From the NCBI RefSeq assembly GCF_051297175.1, contig NZ_JBINNY010000001.1, positions 3,720,001 to 3,784,000 on the forward strand: 64,000 nt of DNA, in the 5' to 3' direction. Below are positions 1 through 9,603 of the stretch, one piece after another. Both the position numbers and the translations under genes were made by a program. The stretch is from Dryocola sp051297175 (lineage in GTDB: Bacteria; Pseudomonadota; Gammaproteobacteria; Enterobacterales; Enterobacteriaceae). Position 1 is the stretch's first letter. The number at the start of each line of letters is the position of its first letter. Below the pieces are notes generated by a model. The model was not told the origin of the DNA. It did no database searches and saw only the letters and a list, made by a program, of their open reading frames with translations.

Positions 1-2879
1 TCAAGCTGCACCAGCGCCACCGGCACCATGTGCGCGGGCAGCAGCGCGGCAAGACGTTCGCGCATGTCGTCGAGCGGCAGAGGTTCGCCGGATGACGAAA
101 CTAAGTAACCGACCAGCTGACGCGCGTCGCCGCCGCCCGTCGCGCTTTTGTTCAGCACGCAGGCGTGGGTGACGGCCTGCGCCACGTCCGCAAGCGACTG
201 CATCGCGCGGTCGATATCGCCCAGCTCGATGCGCTGGCCGCGAATTTTTAGCTGGTCGTCGCTGCGCCCCAGATACTCCACCGCGCCGTTTTCAAGCCAG
301 CGCGCCACGTCGCCGGTGCGGTACATGCGTTCGCCCGCCGCATTTGGATCGGCAACGAAGCGGCTCGCGGTCAGGTCCGGACGCGAAAGATAGCCCTGCG
401 CCAGCTGGATGCCGGTGAGGTACAGATCGCCCGCAATGCCCACCGGCACCGGGCGCATCGCCGCGTCCAGAATACGCAGCCCGGTGTTCCATACCGGCCA
501 GCCAATCGGCACGCTGCTGCCGGTCACGCGGGCAAGATCTTCACCAAACGCCGGATACCAGCTCACGTCGACGGCGGCCTCGGTTGGGCCATAAAGATTG
601 TGTAACGGCGCGTGCGTGAGCTGTTCCCACTGGCGGCAAAGCTCGGCGGGCAGCGCTTCGCCGCTGCAGAACACGCGGCGCAGCGAGGCGCAGCTGGCAA
701 TCGCTTCTTCACCCGTCAGGGCGCTGACAAAAGCCGCCAGCATCGACGGAACGAAGTGCGTGGTCGTCACCCCGTAGCGGGCAAAAAGCTGCTGCAACGC
801 TTCCGGGTCGCGGTGCGCCTCGGGCGGGGCCATCACCAGCCGCGCGCCGACGATGTACGGCCAGAAGAATTCCCAGACCGAGACGTCAAAGCTGCACGGC
901 GTTTTTTGCAGCACCACGTCCTCGCCGTTCATCGGGTAGTGGTTTTGCATCCACAGCAGGCGGTTCACGATGGCCTGCTGTCCTACCATCACGCCCTTCG
1001 GGCGGCCCGTGGAGCCGGAGGTAAAGATGACGTAGGCGGTGTGCTCCGGGCGGGAGAGATTGCCCAACTGCGGCAGATTATCCACCGGCAGCAGATTTTC
1101 ATAACACCAGGTATTCAGTCCGTCGATGGCGCTAAAGCGCGGAAGCTGCTCTGCGGAGGTGATAAGCAGGCGCGGCGCGGCATCCTCCAGCATCATCTGC
1201 AAGCGGTCGTCCGGGTAGCCGGTATCCAGCGGCAGCCAGGCGGCTCCCGCCTCAACGATGGCCTGCAGCGCCAGCGACAGGAACACCGAGCGGGGCAGCG
1301 CTACGGCGACGACGTCGCCCGGCTTCACGCCCTGCGCGATCAGCTCCCCGGCCAGCGCCAGCACCTGTTCGCGCATTTCACGGTAGTTAAAGCTGTAATG
1401 CTCATCGGCCAGCGCCGGGGCACCTGGCGTGCGCGCGGCCTGGTCGGCAATCAGGCGGCTTAACGTGGTGGCGGGCACCGGAGTCTGGGTATCGTTAACG
1501 CTTTCCAGCAGCGCGGTTTCGGCGTCGTGCAGCAGCTCCGCGTCTACGCAGCGTAATGCGGGATCCGCCGCAAACTGGCGCAGCAGCAGCGGCAGGCGGG
1601 CCAGATGCTGTTGTAAAGCCTGCGCTTCGTAGCGCTCGTCGTTTGCCAGCAGTTCGAGCGTGAAGTCGCCCTGTTCGCTGATGTAGAGCGCAATTTCCAG
1701 ATCGCGCACCGGGCCGGAGGCCAGCTGGTGCGTAACGCCTTCAATTCCGGCGAAGTCCAGGCGGTAGTCGAACATTTTCAGGTTGAGTACCGGGCCAAAC
1801 AGCGGATCGCCGCTGGAAACCTGCCCCAGGTCGCGCTGGATCTGCTCGGCGTCGTAGCGCTGGTAGCGGCGCATGCCCTTCAGCTCTTTCGCCAGATCCT
1901 GCGCCAGCTCCGGCAGCGTGGCGTTGGGCTGAATACGCACCCCAAACGGCAGAACGTTCAGCACCGGGCCGGTGGCGCAGAGCGCAGCGGAACCGATGCG
2001 GCGCATGAAGATAAAGCCTGCGCAATAGTCGGCCCGCCCGCTTAGCCGTCCGAGCCAGAGGGCCACCAGGCCGAGCGCCATATCCGCCGCGGTCAGGCCC
2101 GACTGGCTGACCAGCTTCTGGAACTCCGCCCGCTCGAAGCGAAGCGTCTGGCGAATCAGGCGGGTGGTGGACCCCTGCCCGGCGAGCGGCTGGGCTGAGA
2201 GCGTGGCGGGCGGCGGCAGCCGGCGGGCTTTGTCCGTCCAGAACGCCGCGTCGCGCTTCCAGGCGTCGGTTTCGCGGTAGCGTTCGTATTCGGCCACCAC
2301 GTCGCTAAACGGCGTGAACGGCGTCGGCTCGGGCGTTTCACCCCGGCAATAAGCGGTGTAAATATTGGCGATCCGGCGGGTAATGGCGGTGAAGCTGAAG
2401 CCATCTACCACTAAATGGTGGAAACGCTGATACCAGAACCAGCGCGTGTCGCTCAGGCGCAGCAGCTCGTGGTGGTAAAGCGGCCTGCCGGTGGACAGGC
2501 GTAAATCCTGGTCGAGATCGTCACGCATGACGGCAAGCGCTGCGGCCTGCGGATCGGCCTCGTGGCGCAGATCGCGGCAGGTCGGGAGGTCAAAGGTTGC
2601 CGCCGGGTCAATCCACTGGCGCGCTTCGCCGTCCACTTCGCCAAAGCGCATGTGCAGCGTGTCGGCCTCCTGCATGCCTGCGACAATCGCCTTGCACAGC
2701 AGCGTTTCGTTAATCTCGCCGTTTAGTTCACCCCTGCCGTTTAGCTCCACATAGTGCGCCACGCTCCAGGCGTTGGGCTGCGGGGAAAGCTGGTCCGCCA
2801 TCCAGATGCCGGGCTGTGCCGCCACCAGCGGCAGCGTATCGGTTTGTTGCTCTACGGGTGTCATTAGCGCGTCGCTCAC
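1..2879 (-). CDS. entF: Enterobactin synthase component F, 3' part missing (partial)
   Basis: Serine-activating non-ribosomal peptide synthetase that joins serine to 2,3-dihydroxybenzoate and cyclises the trimer. About 959 N-terminal residues are visible; the E. coli protein is about 1,290, so the carrier and thioesterase domains lie outside the window. The reverse-strand translation shows a condensation domain with HHLVVDG, then an adenylation domain with FTSGSTGRPKG, YRTGD and a core ending KIRGQRIEL. I chose the GTG start at 2879 because GGGAGGT lies six bases upstream and the GTG overlaps the ybdZ stop (GTGA), suggesting translational coupling. The ATG at 2864, five codons in, has no ribosome site. 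It is the third gene of fes-ybdZ-entF, presumably under Fur. Confidence 0.96.
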   Translation of the reverse strand, partial: MSDALMTPVEQQTDTLPLVAAQPGIWMADQLSPQPNAWSVAHYVELNGRGELNGEINETLLCKAIVAGMQEADTLHMRFGEVDGEARQWIDPAATFDLPTCRDLRHEADPQAAALAVMRDDLDQDLRLSTGRPLYHHELLRLSDTRWFWYQRFHHLVVDGFSFTAITRRIANIYTAYCRGETPEPTPFTPFSDVVAEYERYRETDAWKRDAAFWTDKARRLPPPATLSAQPLAGQGSTTRLIRQTLRFERAEFQKLVSQSGLTAADMALGLVALWLGRLSGRADYCAGFIFMRRIGSAALCATGPVLNVLPFGVRIQPNATLPELAQDLAKELKGMRRYQRYDAEQIQRDLGQVSSGDPLFGPVLNLKMFDYRLDFAGIEGVTHQLASGPVRDLEIALYISEQGDFTLELLANDERYEAQALQQHLARLPLLLRQFAADPALRCVDAELLHDAETALLESVNDTQTPVPATTLSRLIADQAARTPGAPALADEHYSFNYREMREQVLALAGELIAQGVKPGDVVAVALPRSVFLSLALQAIVEAGAAWLPLDTGYPDDRLQMMLEDAAPRLLITSAEQLPRFSAIDGLNTWCYENLLPVDNLPQLGNLSRPEHTAYVIFTSGSTGRPKGVMVGQQAIVNRLLWMQNHYPMNGEDVVLQKTPCSFDVSVWEFFWPYIVGARLVMAPPEAHRDPEALQQLFARYGVTTTHFVPSMLAAFVSALTGEEAIASCASLRRVFCSGEALPAELCRQWEQLTHAPLHNLYGPTEAAVDVSWYPAFGEDLARVTGSSVPIGWPVWNTGLRILDAAMRPVPVGIAGDLYLTGIQLAQGYLSRPDLTASRFVADPNAAGERMYRTGDVARWLENGAVEYLGRSDDQLKIRGQRIELGDIDRAMQSLADVAQAVTHACVLNKSATGGGDARQLVGYLVSSSGEPLPLDDMRERLAALLPAHMVPVALVQL

Positions 2880-3094
2880 TGCGAACCTCCCGGTGCTGCA
2901 AAGGAGGTGGGTTGTAAATTCGTCCAGTTCTCTTTAAGCCAGCCGTTGCACTCGTCGGGCAGCGCGGGCTCGCGCGTCACCTGCCAGCCCGCGGGCAGCG
3001 CGCAGTTTTCCGGCCACAGGCTGAACTGCCCGGCGGCGTTTTCGAGGATGTAAAAACGGCCCTGCGGGGCGTCGAAGGGATTACTGTATTCCAT
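2876..3094 (-). CDS. ybdZ: MbtH-like protein YbdZ
   Basis: 72-residue MbtH-family chaperone that binds the adenylation domain of EntF and supports serine activation. The family signature is clear: N-terminal NPFD, FYILENAAGQFSLWP in the middle and the tryptophans of the WQV...C..WL..NW region. It starts three bases after the fes stop with CAGGAG upstream, and its TGA overlaps the GTG start of entF. This wedged position between fes and entF is the E. coli arrangement. Confidence 0.95.
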   Translation of the reverse strand: MEYSNPFDAPQGRFYILENAAGQFSLWPENCALPAGWQVTREPALPDECNGWLKENWTNLQPTSFAAPGGSQ

Positions 3095-3097
3095 GCC

Positions 3098-4327
3098 TTA
3101 CTCCTGTCTAATCGGGGCTTGCCAGAGCCAGGCCAGCCCGTCGAGCAGGCCGCCGCGCCAGCAAAGCGCATCGTGTCCACCGTCAACCTGACGGTAGAAA
3201 ATAGCGCGCTGCGTGCTTTGTAGTAAGGGATACAGGCGTTGATTCACCTGATGAATAAGCGGTTCACGAAGGCCCGCCTCAAGGTAAACGCGCAGCGGTT
3301 TGGGTCTGATTTGCCCATCTTCCAGCTGCCTGATGAGCTGCCCGTCATGCGCGTGCGGGTCGCGCTTCGGCCACCAGTAGGAGCCGGACTGGCTCAGCAC
3401 GCAGCCAAAGCGTTCCGGCCAGTTCAGCCCGGCGTACAGCGACGACAGGCCGCCGAAGCTTTGCCCGGCGACGACCGTGGTCTGCGGGTTGTGATTCCAG
3501 GCGGCGTGCCGCTCGATTTGCGGCAGCAGCTCTTCCTGCACCGCCAGCCAGAATTCCGCGTTGCACGGCAGCTCCTGGCTGCGGTGCGCGTTATCTATCA
3601 CGTCAATCAATACGTAGACCGCTTCAGGCAGCGCGCCCGCGTCGGTCTGCGCCTGGAGCGCGGGCCAGGCGGGCAGGCTTTCGGCCCAGAACTGACCGTC
3701 GAGAAGAATCGCCAGCGGGCGGCTTTGCGGTGCGGTGCGGCCGGTTTCGAAAATCCAGACGCGGCGCTGGTTGCCGAGCCGTTCGCTACGCCAGTCGATA
3801 CATTTTGCGGGTGCCCATGCCGCCGCCGGGGTGTCCCAGCCGGGCTGGGTTGGCGCGTCGTGCAGGTGCAGCGCGGAAACCGGATGCCCGCGCCCGCCCT
3901 TCCAGCTGTTGGGATTGAGCGGGTCGGCAATCGCCTGCGGCAGCAGCCTGCGCCAGCCTTCGCGCAGGGCAACGCGGTCCGGCGCTTCGCCCATTAAGGC
4001 CGCGGCGGGGAAGTCGTCCTCGCGGTCTGAGGGGATCAGGCAGTAGCTGCCGCGCCAGGCGGAGGTGAGGCGCGTTTGCCACCGCCAGGCGTCGGTGCCC
4101 GGCACGCGGGAAAGCGTCTGCGGATGGCTGCGCTGATGGTGGTCGGTTACGCCGGTGATGTAAATCCATACGCGCTTCGTATCGGACGTGCGTTCGCTGC
4201 CCGCCGGGTCGCGCCACCAGAACGTCACCGTGCATTCGCCCGTTTTTTCGACGGCGATCGACGGCCCGCCCTGCGCCTTAATGCCCTGCCACCAGCTCTC
4301 GCTGCCTACCTGCATGTTACCGGTCAC
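3098..4327 (-). CDS. fes: Enterochelin esterase
   Basis: Cytoplasmic esterase that hydrolyses ferric enterobactin to release iron. The 409-residue protein has the N-terminal enterochelin-esterase domain (VGSESWW...VTFWWRDPAGSE) and an alpha/beta-hydrolase domain with the nucleophile elbow GQSFGG (Ser near residue 290) and a C-terminal GGHDALCWRGG carrying the catalytic histidine. The start is GTG with GAGG seven bases upstream; the ATG four codons later lacks a site. First gene of fes-ybdZ-entF, divergent from fepA across a 216-bp region with a Fur box. Confidence 0.96.
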   Translation of the reverse strand: MTGNMQVGSESWWQGIKAQGGPSIAVEKTGECTVTFWWRDPAGSERTSDTKRVWIYITGVTDHHQRSHPQTLSRVPGTDAWRWQTRLTSAWRGSYCLIPSDREDDFPAAALMGEAPDRVALREGWRRLLPQAIADPLNPNSWKGGRGHPVSALHLHDAPTQPGWDTPAAAWAPAKCIDWRSERLGNQRRVWIFETGRTAPQSRPLAILLDGQFWAESLPAWPALQAQTDAGALPEAVYVLIDVIDNAHRSQELPCNAEFWLAVQEELLPQIERHAAWNHNPQTTVVAGQSFGGLSSLYAGLNWPERFGCVLSQSGSYWWPKRDPHAHDGQLIRQLEDGQIRPKPLRVYLEAGLREPLIHQVNQRLYPLLQSTQRAIFYRQVDGGHDALCWRGGLLDGLAWLWQAPIRQE

Positions 4328-4385
4328 TGCATAACCTCATGGTATTCATGGAAAAAATATATTCAGACCGAAATATCTTGATAAT

Positions 4386-4404
4386 ACTATTGATAATTAT
4401 TTTC
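4386..4404. promoter_or_regulatory. Fur box between fes and fepA
   Basis: The 19-mer ACTATTGATAATTATTTTC matches the Fur consensus GATAATGATAATCATTATC at 14 of 19 positions. A further GATAAT at 4380-4385 extends the hexamer array to the left. It is in the divergent fes/fepA promoter region, where E. coli has Fur control of both operons. Iron repression of both directions is inferred from family knowledge. Confidence 0.8.
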
Positions 4405-4543
4405 ATTTGCAATAGCGTATTCGCGCTCTTTGGGCTATGGCTCTTCTGAGCGAAAACAAGGTTTTACTCACTGACACCATGCTGACTCTGGCCCGCTGGG
4501 CAAGGAGCATACGCAGAGCGCAGCGTTCAAGCAGGCCACCATA

Positions 4544-6802
4544 ATGAATAACAAGATCACGTATTCCCTTGCGATGCTCATCCATATGGGAATTTACGGC
4601 GCGGCGCTTCCGGCATTCGCCGAAGACGCTACCGTCGACAGCAAAGAAACAGCGCAAAATCAAACCCATGACGACACCATCGTCGTTACCGCCGCCGAGC
4701 AGAATCTGCAGGCGCCCGGCGTGTCTACCATCACCGCCGAAGAGCTTAAAAAGCGCCCGCCCGCTCGCGACATCTCTGAAATCGTCCGCACCATGCCCGG
4801 CGTTAACCTGACCGGTAACTCCAACAGCGGCCAGCGTGGCAACGGCCGCCAGATTGATATTCGCGGCATGGGCCCGGAAAACACGCTGATTCTTATCGAC
4901 GGCAAGCCGGTGACCAGCCGTAACTCCGTGCGCCTGGGCTGGCGCGGCGAGCGCGATACGCGCGGCGACGCAAGCTGGGTGCCGCCTGAAATGGTCGAAC
5001 GTATCGAAGTTATCCGTGGCCCGGCCGCGGCGCGCTACGGTAACGGCGCGGCGGGCGGCGTGGTGAACATCATCACCAAAAAAGGCACCGACGAGTGGCA
5101 CGGGACGTGGAACACCTATCTGAACGCCCCCGAGCATAAAGACGAAGGCTCGACCAAGCGCACCAACTTCAGCCTGAACGGCCCGCTGGGCGGGGATTTC
5201 AGCTTCCGCCTTTACGGCAACCTGGATAAAACCCAGGCCGACGCGTGGGATATCAACCAAGGCCACCAGTCAGAACGTACCGGGATTTATGCCGATACGC
5301 TGCCCGCCGGGCGCGAAGGCGTGATTAATAAAGACATCAACGGCGTGGTGCGCTGGGACTTTGCGCCGATGCAGTCGCTGGAGATGGAGGCGGGCTACAG
5401 CCGTCAGGGCAACCTCTATTCCGGCGATACCCAAAACACCAACACCAACAACATCGTGAAAGAGAACTACGGCAAAGAGACTAACCGCCTCTACCGCCAG
5501 ACCTACTCTCTGACCTGGAACGGCGGCTGGGACGACGGCCTGACCACCAGCAACTGGGTGCAGTACGAACACACCCGCAACTCCCGCAAGCAGGAAGGCT
5601 TAGCCGGGGGCACCGAGGGCATCTTCGCCAGCAACAAGTTCAAGGATATCGACCTGAGTGACGTGCTGCTGCACAGCGAAGTGAACATCCCGATTGATTT
5701 TGTGGTCAACCAGAACCTGACGCTCGGCACCGAATGGAACCAGCAGCGCATGAAGGACCAGACCTCCAACGGCCAGGCCTTTATGGGCGGTAACATTCCG
5801 GGCATGAGCGGCACCGACCGCAGCCCGTATTCCAAAGCGGAGATCTTCTCTCTGTTCGCGGAAAACAACATGGAGGTGACCGACAGCACCATGCTGACGC
5901 CGGGCGTGCGCTTCGATCACCACAGCATCGTTGGCGATAACTGGAGCCCGTCGCTGAACCTGTCGCAGGGACTCGGCGACGACTTCACCCTGAAAATGGG
6001 TATCGCCCGCGCCTATAAAGCGCCGAGCCTCTACCAGACTAACCCGAACTACATCCTCTACAGCAAGGGCCAGGGCTGCTACGCCAGCGGCACCGGCGTC
6101 GGCTGCTACATGATGGGCAACGACGACCTGAAGGCCGAAACCAGCATCAACAAAGAAATCGGCCTTGAGTTCAAACACGAGGGCTGGCTGGCGGGCGTGA
6201 CCTGGTTCCGTAACGACTACCGCGACAAGATTGAAGCGGGCTACGCGCCAATAGGCCAGACGTCTAAAGGTGCCACCAAAACTGACATCTACCAGTGGGA
6301 AAACATCCCGAAAGCGGTGGTTGAAGGCTTAGAAGGCACCCTGAACGTGCCGGTTAGCGACACGGTAAACTGGACCAACAACCTGACCTACATGCTGCAA
6401 AGCAAGAACAAGGAAACCGGCGAGCGCCTGTCCGTGATCCCGGAATATACCCTGAACTCGACGCTGAGCTGGCAGATTGTGCAGGACGTTTCCGTGCAGT
6501 CGACCTTTACCTGGTACGGCAAGCAGCAGCCGAAGAAGTACAACTATAAAGGCCAACCGGCGACCGGCCCGGAAACCACCGAGGTTAGCCCTTATAGCAT
6601 CGTCGGCCTGAGCAGCACCTGGGATGCGACCAAAAACGTCAGCCTGACGGCGGGTATTGATAACCTGTTCGACAAACGCCACTGGCGCGCGGGCAACGCC
6701 CAGACCACGGGCGGCGACACCGGCTATATGTACGGCGCGGGTGCCGAGACGTATAACGAATCCGGTCGTACTTACTATGTGAGTGTGAATACGCACTTCT
6801 AA
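4544..6802 (+). CDS. fepA: Ferric enterobactin outer-membrane receptor
   Basis: TonB-dependent receptor of 752 residues (E. coli 746). Signal peptide of about 26 residues ending ALPAFA, TonB box DTIVVTA at residues 44-50, plug domain with MPGVNLTG, GMGPENTLILIDG and RGPAAARYGNGAAGGVVNIITKK, and a 22-strand barrel ending in phenylalanine (YYVSVNTHF). It imports ferric enterobactin using TonB-ExbBD energy. It is divergent from fes and probably cotranscribed with entD, 115 bp downstream past a REP pair. Confidence 0.97.
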   Translation: MNNKITYSLAMLIHMGIYGAALPAFAEDATVDSKETAQNQTHDDTIVVTAAEQNLQAPGVSTITAEELKKRPPARDISEIVRTMPGVNLTGNSNSGQRGNGRQIDIRGMGPENTLILIDGKPVTSRNSVRLGWRGERDTRGDASWVPPEMVERIEVIRGPAAARYGNGAAGGVVNIITKKGTDEWHGTWNTYLNAPEHKDEGSTKRTNFSLNGPLGGDFSFRLYGNLDKTQADAWDINQGHQSERTGIYADTLPAGREGVINKDINGVVRWDFAPMQSLEMEAGYSRQGNLYSGDTQNTNTNNIVKENYGKETNRLYRQTYSLTWNGGWDDGLTTSNWVQYEHTRNSRKQEGLAGGTEGIFASNKFKDIDLSDVLLHSEVNIPIDFVVNQNLTLGTEWNQQRMKDQTSNGQAFMGGNIPGMSGTDRSPYSKAEIFSLFAENNMEVTDSTMLTPGVRFDHHSIVGDNWSPSLNLSQGLGDDFTLKMGIARAYKAPSLYQTNPNYILYSKGQGCYASGTGVGCYMMGNDDLKAETSINKEIGLEFKHEGWLAGVTWFRNDYRDKIEAGYAPIGQTSKGATKTDIYQWENIPKAVVEGLEGTLNVPVSDTVNWTNNLTYMLQSKNKETGERLSVIPEYTLNSTLSWQIVQDVSVQSTFTWYGKQQPKKYNYKGQPATGPETTEVSPYSIVGLSSTWDATKNVSLTAGIDNLFDKRHWRAGNAQTTGGDTGYMYGAGAETYNESGRTYYVSVNTHF

Positions 6803-6814
6803 TGTAGGTTTAGC

Positions 6815-6889
6815 GGTGGATGGCGCTTCGCTTATCCACCCTACGGTTTCTCCACTTTGTAGGGCGGGTAAGCGCATGCGCCACCCGCC
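6815..6889. repeat. REP pair between fepA and entD
   Basis: Two imperfect palindromes face each other. The first reads GGTGGATGGCGC...TTATCCACCCTAC (6815-6844). The second starts GTAGGGCGGGTAAGCGC (6859-6889). Each has the GTAG/CTAC tetranucleotide at one foot, as recognised by REP-associated transposases in E. coli. The transcript hairpins may stabilise fepA mRNA. Confidence 0.85.
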
Positions 6890-6917
6890 GTTTTCTTTAT
6901 GACTACGGCCCCACGCC

Positions 6918-7592
6918 ATGCAAACGCATCTCGCACACTTTATCTTCCCCGGCACCGCACAACCCGTGGTGCGCGTCGATTTTGATGCCGATACCTATCG
7001 GCCGGACGACCTGCTTTGGCTGCCCCACGCGCCTCGCCTTGCCAATGCCGTAAACAGGCGCTGTGCCGAACATCTCGCTGGCCGCCTTGCCGCCTGCGAA
7101 GCGCTGCGCGCCCACGGCGTGAAGGATTACATTCCGGGGATTGGGCTGCACCGCGCCCCCTGCTGGCCGCCGGGCTTCACCGGGAGTATCACCCATACCG
7201 GGCACGTCGCGCTGGCGGCGGTCATTGCCGATAGCCCGGAGCGCTGCTGCGGAATCGGCATCGACTGTGAAGCCATACTAAACGCTTATGACGCGCAGGA
7301 TATCGCCGACGGCGTGGTGAACAGGGCGGAGCGGGAGCTGCTGCTCGCCTGCGGCCTTTCCTTTACCGTCGCCCTCACTCTGGCCTTCTGCGCCAAAGAA
7401 AGCCTGTTCAAAGCCTTATACCGCCACGTCGGCCGCTACTTCGACTTTTCAGCGGCGGAAATCACCGCCGTTCACCCGCAGCAGCTGGAGCTAAAGCTGC
7501 TTTCCCGCCTCGGCCCCTTCCCCGCCGAACAACGTTTTATCGCCTTCTGGAATAGTGACGAAGCGCGATTAACGACGCTAATAACGCTGTGA
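6918..7592 (+). CDS. entD: Enterobactin synthase component D, 4'-phosphopantetheinyl transferase
   Basis: 224 residues; transfers phosphopantetheine from CoA to the carrier domains of EntB and EntF. Family motifs are visible: GSITHTGH, GIGIDCE and FCAKESLFKA, matching the magnesium-binding and KE..K motifs of Sfp/EntD transferases. Its place directly after fepA is that of E. coli. The sequence is divergent, as usual for EntD, but motifs and context agree. Confidence 0.94.
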   Translation: MQTHLAHFIFPGTAQPVVRVDFDADTYRPDDLLWLPHAPRLANAVNRRCAEHLAGRLAACEALRAHGVKDYIPGIGLHRAPCWPPGFTGSITHTGHVALAAVIADSPERCCGIGIDCEAILNAYDAQDIADGVVNRAERELLLACGLSFTVALTLAFCAKESLFKALYRHVGRYFDFSAAEITAVHPQQLELKLLSRLGPFPAEQRFIAFWNSDEARLTTLITL

Positions 7593-7699
7593 AAATAATA
7601 AAGAGAAATCGCTTGCCGGGACGTCATAAGTGAATGCTATAGTCGAAAAATAACCACTATACAAAACACAACAACATTACCAACAAGGAGTTATTCTCT

Positions 7700-9043
7700 A
7701 TGGAGAGTACGGTTTCCCTCGAACAGTTTTTAGCCTCTGTCCAGCAGCGCGATCCCCATCAGACCGAATTTGCCCAGGCGGTGCGTGAAGTCATGACCAC
7801 CCTGTGGCCGTTTCTGGAACAGAACCCGCAGTATCGCCAGGCCGCCCTGCTGGAACGTCTGGTTGAACCGGAACGCGTGATTCAGTTCCGCGTCGCCTGG
7901 GTTGATGACCGCAATCAGGTGCAGGTTAACCGCGCCTGGCGCGTGCAGTTCAGCTCCGCCATCGGGCCATTCAAAGGCGGGATGCGTTTCCACCCGTCCG
8001 TTAACCTTTCCATCCTCAAATTCCTCGGCTTTGAGCAGACGTTTAAAAACGCCCTGACCACCCTGCCTATGGGCGGCGGCAAAGGCGGCAGCGACTTCAA
8101 TCCGAAGGGCAAAAGCGAAGGCGAAATTATGCGTTTCTGCCAGGCGCTGATGATTGAACTTTATCGCCACCTCGGGCCGGATACCGATGTTCCTGCGGGC
8201 GATATCGGCGTGGGCGGGCGTGAAGTCGGCTTTATGGCGGGCATGATGAAAAAGCTCTCCAACAATACCGCCTGCGTGTTTACCGGCAAGGGCCTGTCGT
8301 TCGGCGGCAGCCTGATTCGCCCGGAAGCTACCGGCTATGGCCTGATCTACTTCACCGACGCCATGCTGCAGCGCCACGGTCTCGGCTTTGAAGGCATGCG
8401 CGTGGCGGTTTCCGGCTCCGGCAACGTTGCGCAGTACGCCATCGAAAAAGCGATGTCCCTCGGCGCGCGCGTTGTTACCGCATCCGACTCCAACGGCACC
8501 GTGGTTGACGAAGAAGGCTTCACCGCCGAAAAACTGGCGCGCCTGATTGAAATCAAAGCCAGCCGCGATGGCCGCGTTGCGGACTACGCCCGCGAGTTCG
8601 GGCTGAACTATCTGGAAGGCCAGCAGCCGTGGAGCGTGCCGGTGGATATCGCCCTGCCGTGCGCCACCCAGAACGAGCTGGACGAGCAGGCGGCCCGTAC
8701 GCTTATCGCCAACGGCGTGAAGGCCGTCGCGGAAGGGGCCAACATGCCGACCACCATCGAAGCGACCGACCTGTTCCTTGAAGCGGGGGTGCTGTTCGCA
8801 CCGGGTAAAGCGGCAAACGCGGGGGGCGTTGCGACCTCGGGTCTGGAAATGGCGCAGAACGCCGCGCGCCTGAGCTGGAAGTCCGAAAAGGTGGATATTC
8901 GCCTGCACCACATCATGCTGGATATTCACGAAGCCTGCGTGAACTACGGCGGCGAAGGCAAGCAGACCCACTACGTGCGCGGCGCGAACATCGCGGGCTT
9001 TGTTAAAGTCGCCGATGCGATGCTGGGCCAGGGCGTGCTGTAA
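7700..9043 (+). CDS. gdhA: NADP-specific glutamate dehydrogenase
   Basis: Forms glutamate from 2-oxoglutarate and ammonium using NADPH. 447 residues, the same length as E. coli GdhA, with IGPFKGGMRFHPSVN, the catalytic-lysine segment LPMGGGKGGSDF and the nucleotide-binding VSGSGNVAQYA. A strong AAGGAG site precedes the ATG. In E. coli gdhA is far from the ent genes, so its position between entD and ybdH is a rearrangement. An intrinsic terminator follows at 9094-9127. Confidence 0.97.
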   Translation: MESTVSLEQFLASVQQRDPHQTEFAQAVREVMTTLWPFLEQNPQYRQAALLERLVEPERVIQFRVAWVDDRNQVQVNRAWRVQFSSAIGPFKGGMRFHPSVNLSILKFLGFEQTFKNALTTLPMGGGKGGSDFNPKGKSEGEIMRFCQALMIELYRHLGPDTDVPAGDIGVGGREVGFMAGMMKKLSNNTACVFTGKGLSFGGSLIRPEATGYGLIYFTDAMLQRHGLGFEGMRVAVSGSGNVAQYAIEKAMSLGARVVTASDSNGTVVDEEGFTAEKLARLIEIKASRDGRVADYAREFGLNYLEGQQPWSVPVDIALPCATQNELDEQAARTLIANGVKAVAEGANMPTTIEATDLFLEAGVLFAPGKAANAGGVATSGLEMAQNAARLSWKSEKVDIRLHHIMLDIHEACVNYGGEGKQTHYVRGANIAGFVKVADAMLGQGVL

Positions 9044-9093
9044 GGTTAAGCGTTATATAATTAGGCGGGTTATGTTAAGCCCGCTATTCCATC

Positions 9094-9127
9094 AACCCTG
9101 GCTCAACGCGCCGGGGTTTTTACTTTT
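9094..9127 (+). terminator. Intrinsic terminator of gdhA
   Basis: Nine-pair stem AACCCTGGC/GCCGGGGTT (one G-U pair) with loop TCAACGC, running into a T-rich tract. A second weaker hairpin lies just upstream (9065-9083, GCGGG...CCCGC). Confidence 0.75.
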
Positions 9128-9237
9128 TAAGGGGCGCGAAAGCCTTTACATTAAGCCCCCCATTAAGACGGTTAGCTATTCCCGCCGATATTCCGTCCTG
9201 CTTTGCAGGGCGAAGATGAAATTCTGGAAAGAGAGAC

Positions 9238-9597
9238 ATGAAAAAGTTCACAGTCGTTACGCTGGCAGTTCTGCTGGCCGGTTGCAGTGCAAACAGCCTG
9301 AATTCACACGCGCAGCAGGTTCGTGTCACCAATAATGAACCCGGCAAAGAGTGTCGATTCCTCGGCGATATTACCGGCAGCCAGGGTAATTTCTTCACCG
9401 GCGGCTGGACGTCAAACAGCAACCTGGAAACCGGCGCGCGCAACGACCTGAAAAACCAGGCGGCGAATATGGGCGGCAACGTCGTTTCCATTATTACCCA
9501 GCGTGCGGGCCAGACCGGCAGCGCTTATGACGGTTCCGGCAGCAGCCAGCAGACCAACGTCACCCTGACCGGCAACGTCTACCGCTGCCCGGAATGA
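9238..9597 (+). CDS. YjeI-like DUF4156 lipoprotein
   Basis: 119 residues with a lipoprotein signal peptide ending in the lipobox LLAGC (Cys at residue 16), so probably membrane-anchored. The mature part resembles E. coli YjeI/DUF4156: QQVRV.NNEPGKECRFLGDITG, then NDLKNQAANMGGNVV and a C-terminal GNVYRCPE, with two cysteines that could form a disulfide. AAGAGAG precedes the ATG. It is a single-gene unit between gdhA and hcxA, flanked by a terminator and REPs. Function is unknown. Confidence 0.85.
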   Translation: MKKFTVVTLAVLLAGCSANSLNSHAQQVRVTNNEPGKECRFLGDITGSQGNFFTGGWTSNSNLETGARNDLKNQAANMGGNVVSIITQRAGQTGSAYDGSGSSQQTNVTLTGNVYRCPE

Positions 9598-9603
9598 TAG
9601 AGC

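Noticed and set aside
612..1463. 283-codon forward open frame opposite entF
   Set aside because: Antisense shadow of entF, whose reverse translation shows all expected domains.
7730..8971. 413-codon reverse open frame opposite gdhA
   Set aside because: Antisense shadow; low-complexity composition typical of GC-rich reverse frames.
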